The translations under genes were made by a program, and so were the position numbers. From Cucumis sativus (Eukaryota > Streptophyta > Magnoliopsida > Cucurbitales > Cucurbitaceae), in NCBI RefSeq assembly GCF_000004075.3, contig NC_026655.2, forward strand, positions 25,095,489 to 25,159,488: a stretch of 64,000 bases of DNA, written 5' to 3'. Under the pieces are notes generated by a model. That model saw only the letters and a list, made by a program, of their open reading frames with translations. It was not told where the DNA came from and ran no database searches. Positions 1 through 15,341 of this stretch are shown one piece after another. Each line of letters begins with the position of its first letter. Position 1 is the first letter of the stretch.

Positions 1-666
1 TAATTGTTTTTATCGGTTGCAACCCATGATGGTTAGTTGCAAATGTAATAGTTTAGATGTCTTTTGCTAAAATTATGAATTTTTCAAATTTAGTATTTAC
101 TTTATTTCTATCCGTTCATTTGAAGGGTGGAGTAATGACAAAAATGTGGTAACAAAAAAGATGTCAAAATTGATAACTTTTCAAATTGTAATTTTAAGGT
201 GCAATCATGAGAGAGTTGAATCGATGGTGGTCATCTATGAAGAAATTAATTTTGTAGCAGTTTCATTTACAAATAAATGATGTAGGATTGTGGGTATGGT
301 GGTTCGATCAGTTGTGAACTATTAATAAAAAAAATTAGATTGATGTATTAGGAGTAAGGTTAGGTTAGGTTAGGGAAATGATAAATGATATTGGAAATTG
401 GAATGGAGGATGGTAGAGATGAAAATGGTGGAAAGGTAAAATGAATAGGAATCACAAGATAAGCGCGTGGGGGTTAGAAAGTTAGGCGGCCTTCAAGTCC
501 ATCGAACCCACACTCTCTCTCACACGCCATCGCAAACCAAAACCAAAACCTCGTGAACCCAAATACCAAACAAAAACAAACCCTCTTTCTCTCTCTCTCT
601 TTCTTCTCTTTCTTCTCTTTCTCTTTCTCTTTCTCTTCCTCTCCTCTCCATTCGTCTCTCTCCTCC
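1..666. promoter_or_regulatory. Upstream region and CT-rich 5' leader of the GeBP-like gene
   Basis: There is no gene before the first ATG of the GeBP-like frame at 667. Positions 356-375 hold three TTAGG-like units in a row, which resemble but do not match the plant telomere unit TTTAGGG. Positions 583-664 are a strong CT/CTT-rich tract of the kind common in plant 5' leaders. The frame stays open upstream of 667, but only from a GTG (553), so this tract is read as untranslated leader. I could not place a TATA box with confidence. Confidence 0.5.
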
Positions 667-1875
667 ATGGATCCTCGCAACGACGCCGTTTTCCCCGACG
701 AAGACCTCGAAGACGACGAGGAATCACTCGACGACGACGACGACGACGAGGAAGAGGAAGAATTGAACGACGAACCTTCTCCTTCCACTTCCTCCGCCGG
801 CCCCCTTCCTGTCACTTCCGTCTCCGCTACCGTCACCATCGCCACTCCCCCGGCTGTCTCCGTTGTTCCTCCTCCTTCGATCGTTTCAATCTCCTCCGCC
901 GATCTGATTCGCCAGCGTCTCGAAACTGCTACCGCTGAGCCCTTGACCTTACCGGGAGAGAAGAAGCCTTTGGATGAGTCCAGGAAGTTGTTTCAACGTC
1001 TTTGGACCGATGAGGATGAGATCGAGCTGTTGCAAGGGTTTTTAGATTATACGATGCAGCGTGGTACGACTCATCATCATCAGAATGATACCGCCTTGTT
1101 TTATGACCAGATCAAGTCTAAATTACAGTTGGATTTTAACAAGAATCAGCTTGTGGAGAAGCTTCGGAGGTTGAAGAAGAAATATCGTAATGTTATTGGT
1201 AAGATTAGCTCTGGTAAGGACTTTAATTTTAAAAGCCCTCACGATCAAGCTACGTTTGAGATCTCTCGCAAGATCTGGAGCAATACTGGCCGAATTGGAG
1301 TTGACGACAACGCTTTGGATGACGATGAGCCTGCTCCGACTCCTTATGCTACCTACATGGATCATAGAAACGAAGAAATGATGGCGAATTGTGCAGAGAA
1401 GAAACCGACGCCTACTCCGAAATCGCGGAAGCGTTCAAGGCCTGGATCGGGAATTAGAATGGAAGCGCCGCGTTCTTCCCATGAGAATTTGAATAAAGAG
1501 AAGAATAGTATCTACCACCACCACCACAACCACAACAACAACAACAACGCCAACAACAACGAAAATGTCAATAACGTAGCGGTATCTGGCTTGATCGAGG
1601 AGACGGTGAAGAGCTGCTTGTCGCCATTGTTTAAGGAATTGTTGAATACTTCCATGGGAGGTGGGCTCTGTGGAGGCAGAGCGTTTAGTGGTTTAGCTTT
1701 GCATCCAATTCCATTGAGCTTCAGTGGAGCTTCCTTGAATTTCAGTGGTGGATTAGAAATGGGGGATGAGAGGTGGAGGAAGCAGCAGATTTTGGAACTG
1801 GAGGTTTATTCGAAGAGGTTGGAGTTGGTTCAGGAGCAAATTAAGACGGCATTAGAAGATTTGAGGAAAGTCTAA
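667..1875 (+). CDS. GeBP/storekeeper-like (DUF573) transcriptional regulator, single exon
   Basis: Single-exon gene, 402 aa from the first ATG (MDPRND) after a CT-rich leader. The N-terminus is strongly acidic, with runs of Asp and Glu within about residues 10-40, followed by a Ser/Pro/Val-rich stretch. The DUF573 domain spans about residues 107-206: it starts at KLFQRLWTDEDEIELLQGF and ends at the ISRKIWSN motif, with a Lys/Arg-rich helix (LRRLKKKYRNVIGKI) between. A His/Asn-rich low-complexity tract lies at about 283-303. The C-terminus (about 369-402) is a charged, leucine-bearing helix, as in the C-terminal zipper-like region of GeBP proteins. The family are non-canonical DNA-binding regulators of the nucleus, some linked to cytokinin responses. 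The target genes cannot be read from the sequence. It lies tail-to-tail with the guanosine deaminase gene. A polyadenylation-like AATAAA lies at 2033-2038. Confidence 0.9.
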   Translation: MDPRNDAVFPDEDLEDDEESLDDDDDDEEEEELNDEPSPSTSSAGPLPVTSVSATVTIATPPAVSVVPPPSIVSISSADLIRQRLETATAEPLTLPGEKKPLDESRKLFQRLWTDEDEIELLQGFLDYTMQRGTTHHHQNDTALFYDQIKSKLQLDFNKNQLVEKLRRLKKKYRNVIGKISSGKDFNFKSPHDQATFEISRKIWSNTGRIGVDDNALDDDEPAPTPYATYMDHRNEEMMANCAEKKPTPTPKSRKRSRPGSGIRMEAPRSSHENLNKEKNSIYHHHHNHNNNNNANNNENVNNVAVSGLIEETVKSCLSPLFKELLNTSMGGGLCGGRAFSGLALHPIPLSFSGASLNFSGGLEMGDERWRKQQILELEVYSKRLELVQEQIKTALEDLRKV

Positions 1876-4800
1876 AACTTTGAAGAATTGGGTATTATTT
1901 GTAAGTGCTTTGGCTTTCTCTTTTCTCTTTCTCCTTTTTAGTTCTTGATAAATGTTTGATCTGCGGTTGATAGTGTACTTAGTGGCATCCTTTGGGGTCA
2001 ATTTGGTAGAATAATTGTAAAAATGAATTTATAATAAAACCACTCATTTACAATGTGTTGATATAACATAGTTTTTTGACTCATGAAATCCATTAAACCA
2101 TTGCCATCATCATCATCTTTTTATCATCATTCTTCAACATAGTTTGCTTCATCAGTTTGCTTCCATTGATGAATGTAACTTTAAGTTCTAATAGTATATG
2201 TTCTATCATGTGTTCTTATGATCTCTGATAATGCTTTACGATCCTGAAAACGAAGGAAAATCCTCCATTTCATACCCATTTTTCCTTTTGGGTGATGTTT
2301 AAATTTCTATCTATGATAGCGCCTCAAGTTTAGGAACACCTCCCTTATATACGGTGACCCAGCCATCAAAACTTCGAAAGATAACATGGTTAGCTTAGAG
2401 CAATTTTAGGTTGGGCGATTTTTTGAGAATTTTTCTAGAAAGTATGGGAGTGATTTAGGACAAAAGGTGGTTAGCTTGGAGCAGTTCACATTGTATATGT
2501 GTATGTGAGTGACTGAGTGATTGAGGACAAAAACGTGAAAGAACTCATCTTGTTGTGTGTTGAATTCGAATTTCAAGTCTTTCAATACAATATGAACTGT
2601 TTCTTTCCCCCTCATATTTGATATCAGTTATTACATGTGTGTGGGTGAAGATTTCTAGTTTTCAATTGATAAAAATAAGCTTCCTATGGATTATAAATCA
2701 GTTGAGCTTTGTTTGTTTTGTGTTTTGAAGTTTGTGAATAGTTTTATATTAGTTTTGATTCTTAAAAGTTATGTGATTACATATTTTTTGAGAATTTACA
2801 ATGTGAAAGAGACTTCTAGAAAGTCAGAACTTAAAGCAAATATTCTCTTTTTTTTTTATTAATCTTTATAAGATGCTTTAAAACTATATCTGAATGAGAT
2901 TATAAGAAGATGCTGCCAAGATTTTCAAGGAATGAATAATAATAGTTTTAGCATATTTTTCATTTTTACTTGGGCTTTGTTGATGATAGAATTTGGATTT
3001 CTAGAATTTTGAGTATTCCTTGTGCTCACTTGATAATTAATTATATCATATGTTCATAATTCATATGCAGCCATCATCATGACCTGAATCATTATAATAT
3101 TCAGATTGCCAGACCCTCTCTTCTTGTTCTCTTCTTAGTTCATGCTTATGTTTCTTTTTCCTCTTCTCTTTGGAAAAAAAATATCTTTTGGTTCCGATGT
3201 TTTGGGTCTAGTTTTTATTTCGACTTTAGTTGATCGATAGATTTCAAAATGTCACTTTTTGACTTTGTTTTTTTGTCATTAATGTTAAAACTTATTGATT
3301 ATAACTCTTTTAAATTAATACACATCAAGGACATTACATTATTATTATTAAGGGCAAATTGCAAAAAACGACTCTTGAAGTATGGTGGCACTTGCATTTA
3401 CATCCTTTAACTTTCGATTGTAAAAATTAGGCCTCCAAATTTTTACAATTAAAGTTGGACTCTCAAGCTTATAGTAATTATAGAAATTTAATTTATAAAA
3501 ATTAAACCTTCCAACTTGTTCAAATGTTATCATTCATACAATTTTGTAGGTCTAAAGGTTTAGTTTAATTTGATTTAACATTTAAATAAGGTGAAATAGT
3601 AACAATTTAGAATTTTTAGGATTAGAACTAAAAGTATAATAATTTAAAACATATGAACTAAATAGAAATTACAATTTACACCCAAAATCTCGAGACTAAA
3701 AAGATTCCTTTTCTCCCTTTGTTTGTAGTACGAACATGTATAGAGTGAGTAATGGAGGTTTGAAATAGTAATAGGTGTTTTATTTGGTATAGAGTTAGGG
3801 TGGGAATTGGTAGGACATATGGGCATTGTTAATGGCATAGCCATTATTTAAATGGTCCTAGTTCTGACTTATGAATAAAGTGATTTATGGTGAAAGCAGT
3901 TGAAAGTGATACTTTATATATAAAGTTTGCAATATATTATTATTATTATGTTTTGGTGGAAGTGGTTGCTGTTACCTCTAATGCCCTTTTAAGTGATCCA
4001 TAGTTTCCATTGACTTTGTCATTATTCATATCTTTCCCTTCTATACTTTTTTTTATTATTATTCAAATTTTGCTATCGAAAATATTTATAAATATAACAA
4101 AATTTTACATTTAATGGATGGATTTGTCGCAATCTATTAATGTTTTAGATTAATGGCTGTGTTTGACCTAAGTGTCACCCAACTATTAAAGAAGATGGTG
4201 CCTATGCTTTCTTCTAACTTTAAAGTGCCTTTTAAGTATCTTTAGAATGCATATATGCATTTACTTTTGTTCATCTAAATGAACTCCACAAATTTTTAAG
4301 AATATTTTTTTTTCTTTGACTAAAATATAATTTTTGTTATCCCAAAATAATTATTCTGATTTAAGCTCTTGAAGTTGGAAGAGAGAAGAAAAAAAAGTTA
4401 TTAGAAAGTGAAGGATAAGGAATAATGCATTGAGAAGAATGTGTTTGAAATATAGTTTGGGCCTACAAGAATTAATATCACCCATTGAGTTTGGTAACAT
4501 TTGTGTATGCTTATGTTCACTAGAAATATCAACAAATTATTGTTTTTAAATTTAGCAAAATAAATCAAAATATTCGATCGCAAAAAAATCAAGATAGACT
4601 ACTATTTGTGTCCATCTTTATGATGATATAATTTGGTGTATCGATTGTATAAATTGTTGATGTACAATTGATACCTATCATCTAAAAAACGTGGCTAGAT
4701 TTACTAATAGTCTAAGATTCTTTTTCTCCACTAATTTCAATTATTTTGATTGCTCTTTTAATTTTTTTCAATTTTATGAAAAATTATCTTAAATGACGAA

Positions 4801-6170
4801 ACTAATAAAAGTATTTACAAATATAGTAAAATATCACCATTTATACGTGACATCTATAATAGGCTACTATTGATAGATTGTCAGACACTTTGCATCGAGT
4901 TTTCTTCAAATCAAGATTCAAGTTTCGTAACTTAACCAAAGATTTAGTGTGTTTGTTTGTGCGATGAATGTAATTGTCGTGTAAATTAAAGGTAAGAATT
5001 GAAATGAAGTTGTATGTATGAATAAGAAAAACCTAGCTTACGTATTTCAATCCACTCATTTAGTTGGTCATTTGACATTAAAATTTTTCGACAAAGTCAT
5101 GCTAAGTGCTTAGCCAACTCATCCAATTGTGTATGACAATTGTACTATGACATTAATCAAGACGCTCAATTAAGCTAAGTGCTCGATAAATTGGGTACAA
5201 CCAGCTTCATAAACATCTCACACAGTCACACCCCCTTGTTGTAAAACGATTAGTTATACGATCGTCCTCCATTGATGTCCTAAGTCATAGTAATTAATTG
5301 CCTCTATCCAAGAAATCAACTCTCAATTGGCCCCCAAACATTAAAACTCTACATGAATCTATGAAATGTAAGGTTGTAAATGAATAGAGAGCAAAGAAAA
5401 CAAAGAAAATGATAGATATTTATCTGAAAAGTAATGAACAACTGACTAAAATCGATGAAGATTCCTTCCTACCTAAAGCCATGGAATTAGTCAATTGGAT
5501 TTTTTTCTACATTTGATATTTTCAATTATGCAATTAACATTTGTAGAGAAGAACAAAAATTCCAAGAAAAATCATGGGTAGAAGACAGAATTGTAAACTA
5601 AAAGTCAAATGAAACCAAAATCTACCTAAGTTCATGGATTAAGATCATTGGACATCCTTAAATTTAATGTGTTGAAGAATTAAAGCATAACCTCGAGATA
5701 CAGGTGATTAAGAAACTGATTTGAAAAGACTAATTACATAAGAATTATGCATATAGAGAGAGAGGTTTTGTAATATATATATAAATACATTCGATAGCAT
5801 CAAACAAGGTTGAGTTAAAACCCCATATGGGAACATAATTTTAAGATTATTCGGCCAAATGTGATTTTGGTAGATTCATTTGCTATCTGTTCTTTTGTAA
5901 AAACGATTTAAAGCTCATCATCCCAAACACAGCCTTCGATGTCCAAATCAGTAAAAGATAGCAATAGGATGGGAACCATTGAAATCAATTCAGATTGGCA
6001 TAGCATTGATATTAACAATTTAAAGAGACAGAGAATGTGTTTGATTGAAAAGTTAAATTAAAGCTACAAATGCATGAGTGTTCCATGAATTAGATGTAAT
6101 GAACATTTTATATTTATTTATTTTAGCAGAAAAGAAGAAGAAAAAGAAGAAAAAGAAAAAGGATAATTAT
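1876..6170. other. Intergenic, AT-rich, no gene seen
   Basis: This 4.3 kb lies between two convergent genes. It begins with the 3' UTR of the GeBP-like gene (AATAAA at 2033-2038). The rest is AT-rich, with short, unrelated open frames below 70 codons. It includes a short perfect-armed palindrome (3417-3450) and a stretch at about 4800-4880 with the TCTAT/ATAGA motifs of the hairpin repeats found further on. Positions 6127-6162 are an AAG/AAAG-rich microsatellite just past the end of the guanosine deaminase gene. Confidence 0.6.
3417..3450. repeat. Short inverted repeat (palindrome)
   Basis: Two arms of 12-13 bp (ATTGTAAAAATT and its complement) flank an 8-base centre containing AGGCCT. It can form a hairpin on either strand. 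It may be the core of a small MITE; target-site duplications were not identified. Confidence 0.6.
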
Positions 6171-8621
<2,451 letters not shown>

Positions 8622-8680
8622 GATCGAGATCGAGAAAACAGAGAGAGTTGAAGTTGGGATGGGAGAGAGGAAGAAATGAA

Positions 8681-8690
8681 GGTATATAAG
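8681..8690 (-). promoter_or_regulatory. Possible TATA box of the guanosine deaminase gene
   Basis: Read on the minus strand this is CTTATATACC, 60-70 bp upstream of the ATG at 8621. That leaves a leader of about 30-40 nt if transcription starts the usual 25-35 bp downstream. Beyond it (8720-8760 and 8870-8920) are GAA/CTT-rich tracts. Confidence 0.4.
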
Positions 8691-10369
8691 TAATGGGAGG
8701 GAATGAAGGGGAAGATCGAAAGAGACTGTAGAAGAAGAAGAAGAAGGAAAAAGAAATGAAAAAGGAAAAAAAGTATGTGAAAGGGAAGGATAAAAGTCAT
8801 CCAGCCACGACTCTGTTTAGGGACATCAATACTTAAAAAATCTTGAGGCTTCAAATTTTTCATTCTAAGATAATTCTTCTTTCTTCTTCTTCTTTTTTTT
8901 CTTTTCCCTTTTCCTTTCTCAATTTACAATTGCTTTTATTTTATAGTTTAAATTATAAAACTATTAAAAATATTAACAAATTGTACTAAAAAAATTAAAT
9001 TATTTGGATGGATAAAAATTTATATAATTCTTTTAATATTGATGACTCTATTGATAGATACTTATTGAAGTCTATAGATAGAATCTATTCTATATTTTAA
9101 AATATCTTTTAAATTATAGATTTATAAGATAAAATTAGAATTGAATTGTATTGTTATTAATTAAAAGGTTAAATTATACCAAATATCTTCTACTTCGTAC
9201 CTTAATTTGTAACAAACAAAAGTCCTTGAACTTTCAAAAATTTTAAAAATATGGAATGGTTCCGAAAAAGAGTAAAACAAAATATATTATTGTTAATTGT
9301 GTCAAAAATATTCTTAAACTTTTGAATTTGTGAAAAGTAGCTTTAAATTAATAGATGCTCCAACATTTTCAGATTTTCATGAATCCTAAAATGTTACTGA
9401 CCTCGTGAAACATGAATTTGTTTAGGGCATCTTTTTTTAACCTTTTCATCCTTTTTTTTTATATAAATAGAAATAGAAATCTTCCCTTCTTTATTTTAAC
9501 TTTATAGTAAAAAGAAATATTGTTTTCATTATCTTTGATTATATTGTTTTTTTATATATATAAAAAGTAAATATTCAAAATTAAATTTAAATTAATATAT
9601 ATGATTTAGGTGAGAAACAAATAAAATTATAAAATTATATTTATTTGAAAATAAATACAAGTTAATAAAAACAAATATGAATATCTATCCATTTTAATCA
9701 TGTGTAGTTTTTATTTTTATAAATTTGAGTATCTAAATATTCCAGCTGTCTCCGTTATAGAAAGACAAACGATTGATAAATTTCTTACCGAAATTTGGAT
9801 TAGTCTATTTTTACATTTAATTTTAAAATTTATAAACACTTATTTACATTGTATTAAAAATTATTTTATGTTATTTCACTCACATAAAATAAGAGAAAAA
9901 AAAATACTAAAATAACCAAAAGGCAACAACTAGGTTACAACAATCTCAAATTAAGTTTTACTCACCAAATATTATCGAGTGATCAAAATATTATTAACTA
10001 ATTAACTCTTATTAATAATTTTTTTAGATCGTGTTTGTTAACCACTCCCGTTTTTGTTTTTCTCTTTTTCTAAAAAAGAAATGGTTTACTAAAAACAAAA
10101 ACTGTATATATATATTTGGTAACTGATTTTGTTTTCTATTTTTGTAAAAGTAAAATGTATTTTTCTAATTTTTTTTTCAATTTCAATTTTCCTCCGTATT
10201 TTAAAAACAGGTTTCTTGTTTAAAAAAACAAAAAAGTGAACCGAACATTACTATTTTTATTAAAAAAAAACCCAAGTGAGTAACAAACATAACGTTGATG
10301 TATTTTTAAAATGCATGTTATCATATATTTATGGAAGAGATAACTGCAAATATAACAATTAGATTCAAA

Positions 10370-10560
10370 TTAATTAAGTATATAGCAAAAACTTTTAAAA
10401 AATTGCAAATATAGAAAATTATGTCAAAGTTTATCAATAATATAAGTCTATCACTGATAAACTGTGTTGAATAAAAGTCTATCGACGACGAAAGTTTATC
10501 ACTTATTGACTTTGCTATATTTGCAATTTCTTTAAATTGTTGTTATATACTTCGTTATTA
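10370..10560. mobile_element. MITE-like hairpin element
   Basis: The two ends are inverted copies of each other over about 55 bases. The best-kept part is AATTGCAAATATAGAAAA near 10400-10420 against the complement of TTTGCTATATTTGCAATTTC at 10511-10530. The short interior carries paired TCTATC/GATAAA motifs. It has no coding capacity, as expected for a non-autonomous DNA element. The superfamily is unknown because I could not fix the terminal bases or the target duplication. Confidence 0.55.
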
Positions 10561-11304
10561 TTTCTAAAATTCGTATTATAATTACTTTTATGGAATTATT
10601 TGATATATACAATATTTGTTTCATAAACTATTTTTGAAATTGACTCCTAAATATAATATTGATGTTCTTATTTCTTTAAAGTTAATTTTTATTATTTTTT
10701 TTTTACTGAACCCTACGTAACAAATAAGACAAAATTAATGAGTTAAATTTGATAAAAATAATTTGAAGAAATGACTAGATTTAAAAGGGAACTCTAATTT
10801 ATATATTTATTTGTGGTAAATACTTTAATTGTTTATGAGTCATTCAAATGTACTAAAGAATCCCATGAAAATGAAATTACATTATTTATGCATGGAATGT
10901 TTTCTTTTATATTTATGATCAATCATCTAAAAAATATGTTGTAAAGATTAAATTTTATTTTTTTAAAAAAAAATATTTACTTATTCAGGGTTAGTTTATT
11001 ATTTTATATTTTAAAAAATTGTTTCATACAACCAAACTTCTGAAAATACCTATAAATATAACAAAATAACATAATTTATCTACAATAGACCAATATACAA
11101 CTATAAACCACCGTTTATGTCTAGTAATCTACTGTAGTTCATCGTTATTAATCTATTATATATATTTTGCTATATTTTGATTTATTTTGCTATATTTGGA
11201 AACATATAACTTATTTATTTACTTAATAAAAGTTTATACTTGAAAAAATATTAATATCTAAACTAAAATCTAAAGAAAAAAATGGTAAGATTTTAAAAAA
11301 ATAA

Positions 11305-11414
11305 AACAAAATAATAGTTAATTCAACTGGCACATGTATGTTCCGTGGGTTCAAATTACTATCCTAGCATTTATTACGATACCTTTGCAAAAAAAAAAAA
11401 AAAAAAAAAAAACC
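11305..11414 (+). mobile_element. SINE-like relic with poly(A) tail
   Basis: A box-A-like stretch (TAGTTAATTCAACTGG) is followed about 30 bases later by a box-B-like GGTTCAAATTAC, and the unit ends in a run of more than 20 A. This order matches a tRNA-derived SINE. The unit is short and diverged, so it is probably a 5'-truncated or decayed copy. Confidence 0.45.
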
Positions 11415-14400
11415 TTTCAAAAGAAGAATTTTGTTGTACCATACAAATTCAATAAAATAAAATAATATATATTTTTTATTTTTTTTCAATTTCTTATATA
11501 AAAAGAATAAGTTTAAGATATGTTAAAGAAAATAGAGCTAAAAGCGAGTTAAATTATTTCCAAATATAATGACATTTTATTGTCTACTAATAATAGATAA
11601 TCACAATGTAATAGATGACCATTAATCAATGTTTACTATTATCTACCATCGATAGATAATAATAATTTGCTCTATATTTCATATAAAACAATCAATTTTA
11701 ATGTTACGGTTGAGTAATGCGATTATATGTAACATTTTAATGACATCCTATAAGTGAAGAAGAAAAAAAGGTCATAGAGGAGAATGAAACAAATGTTGCA
11801 AAATATGGAAAGAATGAGTATTAGTTTAATAAATGAGAATAGAATTCATCTGTCTTTTGGAAGGGAATTATTAATGGAATTGTCAAATTTGGAGTAACTC
11901 CAAACAATTTAAGTAGAAGATGTGATGCAAACAATTTAGATTAATCTAATTTTAATTTTTTGTGGTAAATATTGATCGACATATCGGTAGTTATGATTAT
12001 TCTACTCAACTAAGCTCTCATTTACAATATATGATGATATAGTTGTAGATTATGTATATATGTGTGCGATTGTAAATTATATGTTTTTTAAAAGAAGACT
12101 TTTAAATTTTTTACTTAAAGTCATTTATACGATTATCATTTAAATTAAAACCATGATATTTTTGTGGGGTATTTTCTAATTATAAATTTACTTGATTTTT
12201 CTTTTGTCAAAATGATTATTTCAAATAATAATTATTAAAAAAAAATAACGTTGACCATGTTTATTTTTTCTCTTATAGAAATATAATATGAAGACCTAGA
12301 AAGAAGTGTCTAAATTCTTGTCCTCATCTATAAGTCATATAAAAGTGTTTTGTTCAACGTATACCTATTCTATGCGTACACTATTCTATAATCGAGAAAT
12401 GTAGATGAAAAAATAAAGCGTAAATAGTAGGTAAATCGATAAGAAGATTTAAATGATTTGCTAACTTTATATTAGCTACGTCTATGAACAAGAAGATAAC
12501 AATTTATTGTTAGATAAAACAATTCATATTACAGACCTAGAGCATCTCTAGAGTTAAAAATTTTACATAACACACTTTTCTAAACTTTATATTGAGATTG
12601 AAAATAAAAAATATAAATATGACAATATATATATACAACTTAGGTTTTGAGAAGTTGTACGTGGTCGTTCGAAAATCAAATTCACGTCATTCCAATATTA
12701 ACAAAGTGGATCTGCCATTTTCATGGTTAAATTGTGTGAGTTTCAAAGTTTAGTAATTTTGGTTTCGAGCAAAAATCTATGTTAAGTGACCTCATCTTAT
12801 ACATATTTCTAACATTAATATTTTTGGATCTAGAATGTACGGAGGATATCAGAGATGAAACGTCTCTTACTAAGATATGATTCACATAACAAACTACCGT
12901 AGCAAAAGATGGTGGCCATTTAAGGTCTGAAATAATCAATAACAAGTCGAAATGAATGAGATCATAAATACGTACGTGACTATATATTTAAAAGAGACTT
13001 ACAAAAATAAATAGCACTAACTATACTAAAGCATCTTCAATTAATAGTACTGGGTATACTAAAGCATATTCCTCCTTGGTAACACGATTGTAGAAAACTC
13101 TAATATTGTTAAGCGTTATTGGTTTTGAACAGTTCTATGTCGGATGATTTATTTGTCTTTTTAAATTTTTTTTTAGAAATATTGTTGTATATGCTAATAT
13201 TTTCAACTACACGACCTTCCTACTATTCATTAATATGCATGGTTTTTTTTTTTTTTTCAATTCATCTTTAGTTAATTGGATGATTCACTTACAAAAATTT
13301 AAAGATATAAATTCATCGAATAATAGATTAAACATTTATAATTTTATTTATTCGTGATAATCGATAAATCTCAATCATCTTTGTTACTAAGGGATGATGT
13401 TAGCTTGAGAAATTATTGTTTATTTTTCTATGACTAGGATGTCATAAAATCAATTTATTTTAACAATATTAATTAGTTTATGGAAAAGTAATTGGAATTT
13501 CAAAAAGTCTTCTTCATACTAAAATTTTTATTATACAAATCTTATTTTATTCAAAATAATATTTTCCTAAGTGTCAACAAAAAAATATAAAAATATCCAT
13601 ATGTACTAGCAAAAATAGTAAAAAGAAAAGTTTATAATAATAAGTCTAATTATATTTTTTAAATTGTGAAAATAACAAATTTAAAAATAGGTAAACCTTC
13701 GATTGTCCTCCGGTAGTCATTTGATAACCATATGATATCATTAATTATTTATCATATTTGTAATATGTAAAAAAAAAAACATATGTCTTGAACTGTTTTT
13801 TCTATTAAAAAAAAATGTGATTCGATACAATTATACTTATTTTTAATGAGTTATTCAAATTAAAATTTTATTTCTTTTCTCAATTTCATTTGATTCTTCA
13901 ATTTAAGAAATCCAATTTTCTTTTTCTAATTGAACTTTAACCATTCATACATGTTTAGCATGTTGATATTCATTTTAATTAACTGAAATTGTGAACCCTC
14001 CACTTAGTTGTTGAGACATTTTTATCTCTAATTTTACCAATCACAAGTTTGGATTGTCTCAATTTTTCGTTATATTATAATAATAAAACAAACTCTTGGA
14101 AGTTGATGTCACTCCAACTCTCTATACTTATGCAATAATTATTGGCATGTTAGGGACACATGAGGTAAGGTACTATTAATTATATTTTATGACTAAGATG
14201 TCACAAAACCAAATTATTTTAACAAATCTTTTATTATAACCAGTTGAATTAACTACATGATTTGTTTTCCATAGTTAAGTTGTGATTAATTAAAAATTAC
14301 TCTTACTCATAAACTTAACCATTTACAAATTAAAATAATTTAGTTTTAATTTTTTTAAAAAAAAATTCTCTCTTGTGATTCAAATGATTTACGGCATCAT

Positions 14401-15259
14401 GTGTATTGTGCATTTTATAAACATAAAAACAAAATAGAAAAAAAGAAAAAGAAATCTCTCTCTCATCCATTATGTATATACATTAGAGATTGGATGAATA
14501 TTTCATAAGAGCTGAGTCATATGAACAACATTTATCTTTTTAATTATCAGAAATAAAAATGAAAAACATTTTATCTTATATGGATTCTTGGTAGATTCGA
14601 TAAGATTCCAAGTCGATGAGTCGTTTCTGACTCATCAATTTATCTTTACATAATCATTGCCCCTTTCTCACTAACGTTTCGCTGCATATTATTAAATATC
14701 AAATTTCGATGTGTCGTTCACGGAACCTTCCACTAACCCCACTATATTGCAATAATAAATAATAAAGCTGTGGATGACAACTCTATCCCATATATTTTCA
14801 TTTCTATCTATTTTGTTATATTTATAATTGTTTTTTAAAATATATTTTAAATTCAATCTCTATACATTCAGTACTATAAATTTCTATATTTTATTTTTTT
14901 TGTAATCTAACGAATATTTTTAAAAAAATGCAAAAAAAAGTCAATGGTTCAACCTTATAATCACAGTAATATTCCATTATATAAAAAAAGTACTTAAATC
15001 TACATATTTAAAGTCATGACACAGTAAACAAAAAAGAGGTTGAAAATATAAATATTAAAATGAAATAAAATATAGAAATTAAAGAAAAGAAAAATAGGGA
15101 GAGAGCATTGAGTTGTTCCTTTTTTTGTACGCAAGTGAAAGTGATGGTGAATCTGACACACTTCATAATAAACATATTTGGTACATAATTTTACACGACG
15201 CAAAAACTGTTCTTATCCATCTCTACAATAAATATATATATATGAAATAGTCAAAAATA

Positions 15260-15341
15260 CGTCGCCTGAGAGATTCGAACTCTCGCGGGGAAACCCCATG
15301 TACTTAGCAGGCACACGCCTTAACCACTCGGCCAAAGCGAC
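15260..15341 (-). tRNA. tRNA-Ser (anticodon GCU)
   Basis: The minus strand folds as a class II tRNA of 82 nt. The acceptor stem GTCGCTT pairs with AGGCGAC (one G-T pair). The D-arm begins TGGCCGAGTGGTTAAGGCG, the anticodon loop is CTGCTAA with anticodon GCT, and there is a long variable arm (TACATGGGGTTTCCCCGCG). The T-arm is GAGAGTTCGAATCTCTC and the discriminator base is G. The long variable arm and G discriminator are serine features. It has no intron. A run of five T follows directly downstream, a normal RNA polymerase III terminator. Confidence 0.95.

Larger units (their letters stand above)
8700..15259. other. Gene-poor AT-rich intergenic region with small repeats
   Basis: No coding gene or exon chain is visible on either strand across 6.5 kb. 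The region holds a hairpin MITE-like element (10370-10560) and a SINE-like relic ending in a long A run (11305-11414). Further stretches at about 11050-11170 and 11570-11660 contain the same TCTAT/GATAGA motifs and look like decayed relatives of the hairpin. Poly-A and poly-T tracts are frequent. Confidence 0.6.

Noticed and set aside
356..375. Interstitial telomere repeat
   Set aside because: Three TTAGG-like units only, and the plant unit is TTTAGGG; too short and imperfect to claim telomeric origin.
553..666. 38-residue N-terminal extension of the GeBP-like protein, rich in Ser/Phe/Leu
   Set aside because: The frame opens with GTG, not ATG, and the DNA is a CT-rich leader; translation should start at the ATG at 667.
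474..845. 123-codon minus-strand frame with a long Ser run
   Set aside because: It is the complement of the acidic GAC/GAG repeat of the GeBP-like gene and of its leader; a shadow.
9700..9915. 71-codon plus-strand frame
   Set aside because: Low-complexity AT-rich translation (Phe, Ile, Lys, Asn) without any family feature; typical chance ORF.
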